Source of the DNA: an uncultured Eubacterium sp.
GTDB taxonomy: Bacteria > Bacillota > Clostridia > Lachnospirales > CAG-274
DNA length: 27,008 nucleotides
NCBI GenBank assembly: GCA_900545305.1
Contig: UQYD01000025.1
Coordinates: forward strand, 1-27,008
Reading direction: 5' to 3'
Positions 1 through 6,798 of the stretch are shown here, in pieces. A program made the position numbers and the translations under genes. The notes under the pieces were generated by a model. It made no database searches. It worked only from the letters and a program-made list of their open reading frames with translations, and was not told the origin of the DNA. How positions within the stretch are numbered: the stretch's first letter is position 1; each line of letters starts with the position of its first letter.

Positions 1-99
1 TGTAAAATACAGAGAAGCATCCATGTGTTCAACATAACTAATAAATCAATGTGTCCAGATTTCTGGGTACATATCATTAAAATGGGATTTTTTTATTTG

Positions 100-1299
100 C
101 TAAGCTGTTTCAACAGCTCCATTACTATTTTTTTCTGTAAGCAATATCTTTAAAAGTATTGGAGTTATTAAAGTAGTAATAATAACTACTACTACAATAG
201 CTGGGAACAATGTTTCTGAAAGAAGTCCACAATCAGCACCCTTTTGTGCAACAATAAGTGCAACTTCACCTCTTGAAATCATACCAATACCAATACCAAG
301 TGCCTCTTTATTATTAAATTTACAAATCTTAGCACCTAATCCACAGCCTATTACCTTTGTCAATATAGCCACAATAGTCAATACAACTGTAAACCATATT
401 ATGTCCCCTGTTAAGCTTTTCATATTAGTTTGCATACCTATACTTGCAAAGAACACCGGAGCAAAGAATAAGTAATTAAGTACATTAAATTTCTTGCCTA
501 TGTATTCTCTTACAGAGAAAGCACAGAACATAAGACCTGCAAAATATGCACCTGTAATATCAGCTACGCCAAAGCCTTCTTCTGCAATAAAGCTCATAAA
601 AAGACAGAACGCAAGAGCATAAATAGAAATTCTTCTTCTTCTCTTTACACTGCCAATAAACTTATTCTTTAAGAAGAATACTACACCACCTGTGAGAACA
701 ACAAAAATGAAGAACATAACTATTTTTACAAGAACAATAGTAGGATTTACTGATGTATCCTGCATACTTGTAATAGTAGTAAGTACAATAATACCTACAA
801 TATCATCAATAATTGCTGCACCCATTATTGTAGTACCCATTTTACCTTTAAGTTTGCCCATTTCTCTAAGTGTTTCAACTGTTATACTTACAGATGTAGC
901 AGTAAGTGTAATGCCTACGAAAACAGCCTTTAAAAAGCCTAAGCTATTATTGGCATATTCTTCTGGAAACATATACTTAAAGCATAGAAAACCACCTAAC
1001 AACGGTAAAACTACACCTAATACAGCTACAAGAAATGATGCTAAACCACTCTTTTTAAGCTCGTCCAAATCTGTATCAAGACCAGCCATAAACATAAGAA
1101 GAATAACACCTATTTCAGAAGCCTTCTGAATAAAGTCCGTATATTCTATAAAGTCAAGAAAAGACGGACCAAGTATGATGCCCGAAATAAGAGCACCTAC
1201 AACAGCAGGTAACTGAACTCGCCTAGAAATAAGCCCCAAAAATTTCGTAGACAAGAGTATTACTGCCAAGGAAAATAGATATAAATACTTATCTTCCAC
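100..1299 (-). CDS. CPA2-family cation/proton antiporter
   Basis: A polytopic inner-membrane protein of 399 residues with about 12 hydrophobic segments, in the Na+/H+ exchanger superfamily (NapA/GerN/Kef type). It should exchange Na+ or K+ for protons. Family signs are the IIDDIVGI stretch with the paired aspartates of electrogenic CPA2 carriers, GLDTDLDELKKS after the third segment, ITGAYFAGL and the SRGEVALIVA segment. It ends after the membrane domain, so it lacks the C-terminal TrkA-N/RCK domain of Kef channels. The start is GTG at 1297-1299, supported by AGGAGGTG at 1309-1316, about nine bases upstream. It is the last minus-strand gene seen on the left. Its upstream space is filled by a hairpin array, and I found no clear promoter. 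An inverted repeat, AGCTGT with TGAA loop, covers the stop region but has no U-tract. The ion cannot be assigned. Confidence 0.9.
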   Translation of the reverse strand: MEDKYLYLFSLAVILLSTKFLGLISRRVQLPAVVGALISGIILGPSFLDFIEYTDFIQKASEIGVILLMFMAGLDTDLDELKKSGLASFLVAVLGVVLPLLGGFLCFKYMFPEEYANNSLGFLKAVFVGITLTATSVSITVETLREMGKLKGKMGTTIMGAAIIDDIVGIIVLTTITSMQDTSVNPTIVLVKIVMFFIFVVLTGGVVFFLKNKFIGSVKRRRRISIYALAFCLFMSFIAEEGFGVADITGAYFAGLMFCAFSVREYIGKKFNVLNYLFFAPVFFASIGMQTNMKSLTGDIIWFTVVLTIVAILTKVIGCGLGAKICKFNNKEALGIGIGMISRGEVALIVAQKGADCGLLSETLFPAIVVVVIITTLITPILLKILLTEKNSNGAVETA

Positions 1300-1334
1300 T
1301 TTTAAAACACCTCCTATTTTATTTTGTTTTTTTT

Positions 1335-1560
1335 ATCGGTACTTTCCGATATTCAGAACAAATTAACGACCTTAATTTGTGGTTTGCTTTGCAAACCATC
1401 GGATTTATCTTTCCGATTCACTGGTCAGAACTTTTAACTTCGTTAAAAGCCACACTTCGTGTGTCCGATTTATCTTTCGGTTCACTGGTCAGAACAAATT
1501 AACGACCTTAATTTGTGGTTTGGCAAGCAAGCCATCGGATTTGTCTTTCCGATTCACTAC
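1335..1560. repeat. Modular hairpin array, locus A
   Basis: A non-coding run of back-to-back palindromes between the antiporter and ANTAR genes. In plus-strand order: ATCGG/CCGAT (1335-1350); ACAAATTAA/TTAATTTGT (1358-1380); GGTTTGC/GCAAACC (1381-1397); constant hairpin ATCGGA/TCCGAT (1398-1417); linker TCACTGGTCAGAA (1418-1430); CTTTTAAC/GTTAAAAG (1431-1449); CACAC/GTGTG (1451-1463); a shortened constant hairpin (1465-1480); the linker again; ACAAATTAA/TTAATTTGT (1494-1516); GGTTTG/CAAGCC with a wobble pair (1517-1533); constant hairpin (1534-1553); TCACTAC. Adjacent hairpins are separated by zero or one base. The right end runs directly into the U-tract of the ANTAR gene terminator. I do not recognise the family. 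Confidence 0.9.
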
Positions 1561-1561
1561 T

Positions 1562-1599
1562 AAAAAATGCGTCTAATCTACCAAAGTAGATTAAACGCA
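1562..1599 (-). terminator. Intrinsic terminator after the ANTAR gene
   Basis: On the minus strand a 12-13 bp stem (1568-1580 paired with 1587-1599, one C/A mismatch) with a six-base loop at 1581-1586 is followed by six U residues (1562-1567). It lies just after the ANTAR stop codon and directly before array A. Confidence 0.88.
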
Positions 1600-1605
1600 C
1601 AACTC

Positions 1606-2139
1606 CTACGTCTCTATTATTATTCTAGCAATATCTGCCATTTTCCTTCCTGTATCCATACTTTTTTTCTGCATATATCTGTGAGCCTGAGATTCCGTCA
1701 TTGAATAGACATCAATCAAAACACGTTTTGCCCTATCTATCATCTTTTTTTCATCATCATTTTTAGAATTAATAGTAGGTACATATGTAGACTCTAATGT
1801 ACTCAACATATCCAGAGAACACATTAAGTCATTTTTCTTTAATGGAACTGCTAACTTAAAAATCCTATCCCCACTATATCCAGCCAGCTGTTCTCTATTA
1901 CCTATAACAACTACACTAAAGTCATCAGATAAGTCATAGATTGCCTCTTTAAGATAAGCTCCATTCTTACCACAATCACAAATAATAACTCCATCTTTAT
2001 AGTAAGAAACATTGTGTATAGTGTCAACTATATTGGTGGATACTGATACAACTCTATAACCTGATGAAATTACCATTTTAGCTATAGCTAAGGCCGTTTC
2101 CTTTTTGGAAAATGCTATAAAAACATTTACATCATTCAT
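1606..2139 (-). CDS. ANTAR-domain RNA-binding antiterminator, pseudo-receiver type (NitR-like)
   Basis: A 177-residue regulator. Residues 1-115 have a CheY-like receiver pattern; D55 sits where a phosphate acceptor would be and K101 follows P99, but the N-terminal acidic pair is absent, so it may be a pseudo-receiver. Residues 134-177 are an ANTAR domain (AKRVLIDVYSMTESQAHRYM, then RKMADIARIII). ANTAR proteins bind paired hexaloop hairpins in leader RNAs and prevent termination. In some clostridia the gene directly follows glnA and controls it, the arrangement seen here. I chose ATG at 2139 over the in-frame GTG at 2148, because AAGGG at about 2149-2153 overlaps that GTG and is correctly spaced from the ATG. 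It has no clear promoter of its own, so it may be read from glnA. It is bracketed by arrays A and B. Confidence 0.88.
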   Translation of the reverse strand: MNDVNVFIAFSKKETALAIAKMVISSGYRVVSVSTNIVDTIHNVSYYKDGVIICDCGKNGAYLKEAIYDLSDDFSVVVIGNREQLAGYSGDRIFKLAVPLKKNDLMCSLDMLSTLESTYVPTINSKNDDEKKMIDRAKRVLIDVYSMTESQAHRYMQKKSMDTGRKMADIARIIIET

Positions 2140-2245
2140 ACAAATCACCCTTTATTTTTATAAGAAAAATAACCCCTTCAAAGTAATTTTCGTATTAAAT
2201 ACCTTGTTTTTTGCATTAAAATAATAATAAATACGTAATTTCTAG

Positions 2246-2343
2246 TGTTCAGAAATCGGATTCATCTTTCCGATTCACTGGTCAGAACTTTTAACTTCGT
2301 TAAAAGCCACACTTCGTGTGTCCGATTTATCTTTCGGTTCACT
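2246..2343. repeat. Modular hairpin array, locus B
   Basis: A shorter copy of the array family between glnA and the ANTAR gene. It begins GTTCAGAA, then a constant hairpin (2255-2274), linker, CTTTTAAC/GTTAAAAG, CACAC/GTGTG and the shortened constant hairpin. Positions 2264-2343 are identical to 1407-1486 over 80 bases, in direct orientation. The right end TTCACT passes straight into the U-tract of the glnA terminator. Confidence 0.9.
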
Positions 2344-2378
2344 AAAAAACGAGCCCCACCACAACGGCAGGACTCGTT
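2344..2378 (-). terminator. Intrinsic terminator after glnA
   Basis: On the minus strand AACGAGTCC (2378-2370) pairs with GGGCTCGTT (2356-2348), with one T-G wobble and a 13-base loop, followed by a U-tract ending at 2344. It lies about 37 bases after the glnA stop codon, so ANTAR transcription from the glnA promoter would need partial read-through. Confidence 0.88.
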
Positions 2379-2415
2379 GATACTCAACAATACTAATAAC
2401 TAGTAAAACTACTAA

Positions 2416-3747
2416 TTAGTAAATTGTCATATATTCATCTAATTCCCACTGAGATACAAACATTCTAAAGCTATCCCATTCCTTCATCTTAGAAGTATAG
2501 AATGCATTGTAAGCATGTTCGCCAAGAACTTCCTTAACAAGACCGTCTTCTTCCATAATCTTAAGAGCTTCGTATAAGCTACCTGGAAGGTTCTTAACAC
2601 CAAGAGCATCTCTTTCTTCCTGAGTAGACTTGAATAAGTTTACATCTACGCTATCAGGAGCAGGTAAGTTGTTCTTGATACCGTCCATACCAGCTGCTAA
2701 ACAGCAAGCTAAGCAAAGGTAAGGATTAGTTGTTGGGTCTGGACTTCTTAATTCAACTCTTGTACCAGCACCTCTTGAAGCAGGGATTCTGATAATATCA
2801 GTTCTGTTAGATGCTGACCAAGCTATGTAACAAGGAGCTTCGTAACCAGGTACAAGTCTCTTGTAAGAGTTTACAAGTGGGTTAGTAACAGCTGTGATAC
2901 CAGCAACATGCTTTAATACACCAGCGATGAAGCTGTAAGCTGTGTCAGAAAGCTGTAATTCGCCAGCTGGGTCGAAGAATGCGTTCTTACCATCCTTGAA
3001 TAAAGACATATTAGTGTGCATACCTGAACCATTAATACCAAAGATTGGCTTTGGAATAAATGTAGCATGTAAGCCATACTTCTTAGCAATAGTCTTAACT
3101 GCTAATCTGAAAGTAACTACGTTATCAGCAGTAGTTAAAGCATCAGCATACTTGAAGTCGATTTCGTGCTGACCTTCAGCAACTTCGTGGTGAGAAGCTT
3201 CAATTTCAAAGCCCATCTGTTCAAGAGTTAAACAAATATCTCTTCTTGCATCAGTACCCATATCTATTGGGTCAAGGTCGAAGTAACCAGCTTCATCATT
3301 AGTCTTAGTTGTTGGTCTGCCGTTTTCGTCAGTCTGGAATAAGAAGAATTCACATTCGTTACCTACGTTGAATTCATAGCCTAACTTCTTAGCTTCTGCC
3401 ATCTGCTTCTTTAAGATACCTCTTGGGTCACCATCAAATGGTTCGCCAGATGGAGTGTAAACATCACAAATAAATCTTGCAACCTTACCAGTCTGTGGTC
3501 TCCATGGATAAATTACGAATGTATCAAGGTCTGGCTTTAAATACATATCAGATTCTTCAATTCTTGCGAAACCTTCGATTGAAGAACCATCGAACATCAT
3601 ACCGTCTGTTAAAACTTTTTCTAACTGAGAAGATGTAACTGCTACGTTCTTAGGAATACCTAAAACATCAATGAACTGAAGACGAATAAATTCTACGTCC
3701 TGTTCTTTACATAACTGAATAATTTGGTCCTTAGTATACTTTGCCAT
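2416..3747 (-). CDS. glnA: Glutamine synthetase, type I-alpha
   Basis: Cytoplasmic enzyme that makes glutamine from glutamate, ammonia and ATP, the entry point of nitrogen assimilation. The 443-residue length matches Bacillus-type GSI-alpha, and the adenylylation region of GSI-beta is not apparent. Visible motifs are MFDGSSIEGF with RIEESDM (the segment carrying the feedback-inhibition arginine in Bacillus), EVAEGQHEIDFKY for metal binding, NGSGMHTNMS for ATP binding, KRLVPGYEAPCYIAWS and RVELRSPDPTTNPY. A GGAAGGAGAT ribosome site lies eight bases before the ATG. The gene has a perfect promoter and a structured leader, described separately, and is followed by a terminator, array B and the ANTAR gene. 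Its glutamine also feeds PurF in the adjacent purine operon. Confidence 0.98.
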   Translation of the reverse strand: MAKYTKDQIIQLCKEQDVEFIRLQFIDVLGIPKNVAVTSSQLEKVLTDGMMFDGSSIEGFARIEESDMYLKPDLDTFVIYPWRPQTGKVARFICDVYTPSGEPFDGDPRGILKKQMAEAKKLGYEFNVGNECEFFLFQTDENGRPTTKTNDEAGYFDLDPIDMGTDARRDICLTLEQMGFEIEASHHEVAEGQHEIDFKYADALTTADNVVTFRLAVKTIAKKYGLHATFIPKPIFGINGSGMHTNMSLFKDGKNAFFDPAGELQLSDTAYSFIAGVLKHVAGITAVTNPLVNSYKRLVPGYEAPCYIAWSASNRTDIIRIPASRGAGTRVELRSPDPTTNPYLCLACCLAAGMDGIKNNLPAPDSVDVNLFKSTQEERDALGVKNLPGSLYEALKIMEEDGLVKEVLGEHAYNAFYTSKMKEWDSFRMFVSQWELDEYMTIY

Positions 3748-3802
3748 ACTCTAATCTCCTTCCAATAATTGAAATAAAAATAATTTTTAATTTATATAGC
3801 AA

Positions 3803-3857
3803 AAGGACATCCAAATACAAATGCATACAATATGCCTGTATTTGAACGTCCTTGTTC
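3803..3857 (-). promoter_or_regulatory. Candidate ANTAR antitermination leader of glnA
   Basis: Read on the minus strand, the transcript begins near 3859 and immediately folds GAAC-AAGGAC-GTTC (3857-3844). This is a short stem with a six-base loop whose first base is A and fourth is G, the signature of ANTAR target hairpins. The same AAGGAC (3853-3848) can instead pair with GTCCTT (3808-3803), closing a long hairpin with two further stems (CAAATACA/TGTATTTG and GCAT/ATGC) and a five-base apical loop ATTGT. The long hairpin ends in only four U residues, so as a terminator it is weak. The two folds exclude one another. The hexaloop and pairing are visible; control by the downstream ANTAR protein is inferred. 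Confidence 0.6.
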
Positions 3858-3865
3858 TATAGCAC

Positions 3866-3894
3866 ATTATATTATTATTTTATTGTAATGTCAA
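3866..3894 (-). promoter_or_regulatory. Perfect sigma-A promoter of glnA
   Basis: Minus strand: -35 TTGACA at 3894-3889, a 17-base spacer, -10 TATAAT at 3871-3866. All twelve consensus bases match. The predicted start is at about 3858-3860, immediately before the first leader hairpin. Confidence 0.92.
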
Positions 3895-4050
3895 CACAAA
3901 TTTTAGAATTTGTAATAATTTAGTAATTTTTCACAAAATACAGCACAAACAATAAAAATAATATGTAATTTTGCAATTTACAACAAACATTCTTGCATGA
4001 TTATATTAACTTTTACAAAAAATGATTTAAAATTGAATAAAACCACGCAA
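3895..4050. other. AT-rich intergenic spacer between purA and the glnA promoter
   Basis: Part of the 320-base gap between glnA and purA. It is almost pure A/T with short runs and one near-palindrome at about 3965-3981 (GTAATTTTGCAATTTAC), about 75 bases upstream of the glnA -35 box. I see no gene, GlnR-type box or RNA structure here. The part nearest the promoter could act as an UP element. Confidence 0.4.
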
Positions 4051-4073
4051 AGATAATGCAAACTATATTATCT
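4051..4073 (-). terminator. Weak hairpin at the purA stop codon
   Basis: On the minus strand AGATAAT (4073-4067) pairs with ATTATCT (4057-4051) around a nine-base loop, and the stop codon lies inside the stem. The sequence after it is only moderately U-rich (TTGCGTGGTTTT), so this is a poor intrinsic terminator, but it is the best candidate for the end of the purine operon. Confidence 0.3.
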
Positions 4074-5339
4074 GTAAAGAATTTCGTGACGGCCTGGACC
4101 GTTACTTACCATAGAAATCTTTACACCAAGCTGTTTTTCAATAAACTCAACGTAAGCCTTAGCTTCCTTAGGGAGTTCATCGTAGTTCTTAATACCTCTA
4201 ATGTCACACTTCCAACCTGGGAGAGTTTCATACACAGGCTTAGCCTTATAGAGCTTATCAGTAGTAAGGAAATCTGTATAAACTTTACCTTCGTATTCGT
4301 AACCTGTACAAATATGGAGAGTATCCATGTAGCTAAGTACATCAAGACAAGTCATACAAACTTCAGTAGCACCCTGAACTTCACAGCCGTAACGAGTAGC
4401 AACAGCATCAAAGTATCCTACACGTCTAGGTCTACCAGTTGTTGCACCAAATTCGCCCTTATCTCCGCCTTTTCTTCTAAGTTCATCAGCTTCTTCGCCA
4501 AAGAGTTCACTAACAAATGGACCTTCGCCTACAGCTGAAGAATAAGCCTTAGTAATAGCAACAATATTATCAATAGCATATGGAGGTACGCCTGCACCTA
4601 CACTTGCGTAACCGGCAAGAGTAGAAGAACTTGTAACATAAGGATAAATACCATGGTCTGTATCCTTTAATGCACCAAGCTGACCTTCAAAAAGAACATT
4701 CTTACCTTCCTTAATAGCTTTTCTTAAAAATGCTGAAGTATCTGCAACCTTGTCCTTGATTGCTTCTGCATACTGGCAAAGAGTTTCATAAACTTCCATA
4801 TAATCAATTTCAGGCTTATTGTAGAGATACTTAAACTGAATATTAATCTTTTCATATAATCCCTGAAGCTTTTCTTTAAGCATTTCCTTATTGTAAAGCT
4901 CCCAAACCTGAATACCAACCTTAGAATACTTATCAGAATAGAAAGGAGCGATACCACTCTTTGTAGAGCCAAACTTCTTATCACCAAGTCTTTCTTCTTC
5001 ATAAGTATCCATAAGAACGTGATGAGGCATTAAAACCTGTGCTCTTTCACTAATGAGCAAGTTAAACTTAATACCTGCATCTTCAATAGTCTTCATTTCC
5101 TTCATTAATGAATCAACATTAAGTGCAACACCATTTGCAATAACATTTGTAATATGCTCATGGAAAACACCGCTAGGTAACTGATGAAGTGCGAAACGAC
5201 CATGCTCATTTATAATAGTATGGCCAGCATTTGCACCACCCTGAAATCTAACTACGATGTCTGACTGGTCAGCACACATATCGGTAATCTTACCCTTACC
5301 TTCGTCACCCCAGTTTGCACCAACAATAGCTCGTATCAT
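4068..5339 (-). CDS. purA: Adenylosuccinate synthetase
   Basis: Converts IMP, aspartate and GTP to adenylosuccinate, the first step of the AMP branch. The 423-residue protein starts with GANWGDEGKGK, the GTP and catalytic loop of the family, followed by GGANAGHTI, then GATTGRPRRVGYFD and the C-terminal SNGPGRHEI. Length is normal. AAGGAGG lies ten bases before the ATG. It is the last gene of purC-purF-purB-purA, 15 bases after purB. Having purB directly before purA puts both AMP-branch steps together at the operon end. Confidence 0.98.
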   Translation of the reverse strand: MIRAIVGANWGDEGKGKITDMCADQSDIVVRFQGGANAGHTIINEHGRFALHQLPSGVFHEHITNVIANGVALNVDSLMKEMKTIEDAGIKFNLLISERAQVLMPHHVLMDTYEEERLGDKKFGSTKSGIAPFYSDKYSKVGIQVWELYNKEMLKEKLQGLYEKINIQFKYLYNKPEIDYMEVYETLCQYAEAIKDKVADTSAFLRKAIKEGKNVLFEGQLGALKDTDHGIYPYVTSSSTLAGYASVGAGVPPYAIDNIVAITKAYSSAVGEGPFVSELFGEEADELRRKGGDKGEFGATTGRPRRVGYFDAVATRYGCEVQGATEVCMTCLDVLSYMDTLHICTGYEYEGKVYTDFLTTDKLYKAKPVYETLPGWKCDIRGIKNYDELPKEAKAYVEFIEKQLGVKISMVSNGPGRHEILYR

Positions 5340-5354
5340 TATTTTTTATCCTCC

Positions 5355-6785
5355 TTAAACGGATAACTCTGCATTATCAATTAATCCGTCTTTATTCGCC
5401 TCAATAACAGGCTTAACAACTTCATTTATATATTCCTCTGTCTGCTGAGGAGCACGACCAACATACTTCTTAGGGTCAAGTACCTTCTGTAAGTCTTCAA
5501 GGCTCATACCAAACATAGGTTCTTTAGCAATTCTTTCAATAAGGTCGTTCTTACCACCTTCGTTTTTAACAACAGCACCAGCTTCCATAGAAAGTTCTCT
5601 GATTCTTTCGTGGAGTTCCTGTCTGTCGCCACCAGCCTTAACTGCATCCATCATAATGTTCTCTGTAGCCATAAATGGAAGTTCTTCCATAAGGTGCTTT
5701 TCAATAACCTTAGGATAAACTACAAGACCATTAGAAACATTGATGTAAATGTTAAGAATAGCATCTGTAGCAAGGAAAGCTTCTGGAATAGATAATCTCT
5801 TGTTTGCACTATCATCAAGAGTTCTTTCAAACCACTGATTAGCAGCTGTGAAAGCAGGATTAAGTGTATCAACAATAATATATCTAGCAAGAGAAGCCAT
5901 TCTTTCACTTCTCATAGGATTTCTCTTATAAGCCATAGCAGATGAACCAATCTGGTTCTTTTCAAATGGTTCTTCCATTTCCTTAAGGTGCTGTAAAAGA
6001 CGCATATCATTAGAGAACTTAGTACAGCTCTGTGCAATGCCACCTAATACGTTAGCAAAAACTGAATCAAGTTTTCTAGTATAAGTCTGACCACTTACAG
6101 CAAAAACGTCCTTAAAGCCCATCTTTTCAGCAATCATCTTATCGAGCTTCTTAACCTTGTCTGTATCATTGTTAAAAAGTTCCATAAAACTAGCCTGAGT
6201 ACCGGTTGTACCCTTTGAGCCTAAAAGCTTTGCACTAGAAAGAGCAAAATCAACAGCATCTAAATCCATCATTAAATCCTGAATCCAAAGAGTAGCTCTC
6301 TTACCTACAGTAGTAGTCTGAGCAGCCTGAAAATGTGTAAAACCAAGTGTAGGTAAATCCTTGTACTTAAGTGCAAATTCAGACAACTTTTCGATAACAG
6401 ATAAAAGCTTAACTCTTACAAGCTTCATAGCTTCAACCATAAGGATAACATCTGTATTATCGCCTACATAACAGCTTGTTGCACCAAGATGAATAATACC
6501 CTTAGCCTTTGGACACTGCTGACCATAAGCATAAACGTGTGACATAACATCGTGACGAACGAGTTTTTCTCTTTCACGAGCTACTTCATAGTTAATTTCA
6601 TCCTGATGAGCCTTTAATTCATCAATCTGTTCCTGTGTAATATCAAGTCCTAATTCCTTTTCTGTTTCAGCTAAAGCAATCCAAAGCTTTCTCCAAGTCT
6701 TGAACTTTTTATCTGGTGAGAAAATGTACTTCATTTCCTCACTTGCATATCTGGAATTAAGGGGACTTTCATATGTGTTATTCAT
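5355..6785 (-). CDS. purB: Adenylosuccinate lyase
   Basis: A 476-residue fumarase/aspartase-superfamily enzyme that releases fumarate twice in purine synthesis: from SAICAR to AICAR, and from adenylosuccinate to AMP. The flexible signature loop GSSAMAYKRNPMRSERM is intact, and HLGATSCYVGDNTD and TGTQASFMELFN carry active-site residues. It is of the longer clostridial type. GTAGGAGG precedes the ATG, which lies 13 bases after the purF stop codon. Its product AMP and its substrate from PurA make it a natural neighbour of purA. Confidence 0.98.
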   Translation of the reverse strand: MNNTYESPLNSRYASEEMKYIFSPDKKFKTWRKLWIALAETEKELGLDITQEQIDELKAHQDEINYEVAREREKLVRHDVMSHVYAYGQQCPKAKGIIHLGATSCYVGDNTDVILMVEAMKLVRVKLLSVIEKLSEFALKYKDLPTLGFTHFQAAQTTTVGKRATLWIQDLMMDLDAVDFALSSAKLLGSKGTTGTQASFMELFNNDTDKVKKLDKMIAEKMGFKDVFAVSGQTYTRKLDSVFANVLGGIAQSCTKFSNDMRLLQHLKEMEEPFEKNQIGSSAMAYKRNPMRSERMASLARYIIVDTLNPAFTAANQWFERTLDDSANKRLSIPEAFLATDAILNIYINVSNGLVVYPKVIEKHLMEELPFMATENIMMDAVKAGGDRQELHERIRELSMEAGAVVKNEGGKNDLIERIAKEPMFGMSLEDLQKVLDPKKYVGRAPQQTEEYINEVVKPVIEANKDGLIDNAELSV

Positions 6786-6798
6786 TTGTAAAATCCTC

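Noticed and set aside
1..36. Minus-strand frame starting with ATG near 35 and running off the left edge
   Set aside because: No ribosome site precedes it and only about ten codons are visible, so it cannot be supported.
1335..1560. CRISPR array
   Set aside because: There are no regular 30-40 base unique spacers; variable modules are themselves palindromes and lengths are irregular. No cas genes are present.
1379..1576. Open frame on the plus strand across array A
   Set aside because: It consists only of palindromic repeat modules and has no ribosome site or promoter.
2140..2148. GTG start for the ANTAR gene
   Set aside because: The GTG overlaps the AAGGG ribosome site that serves the ATG at 2139.
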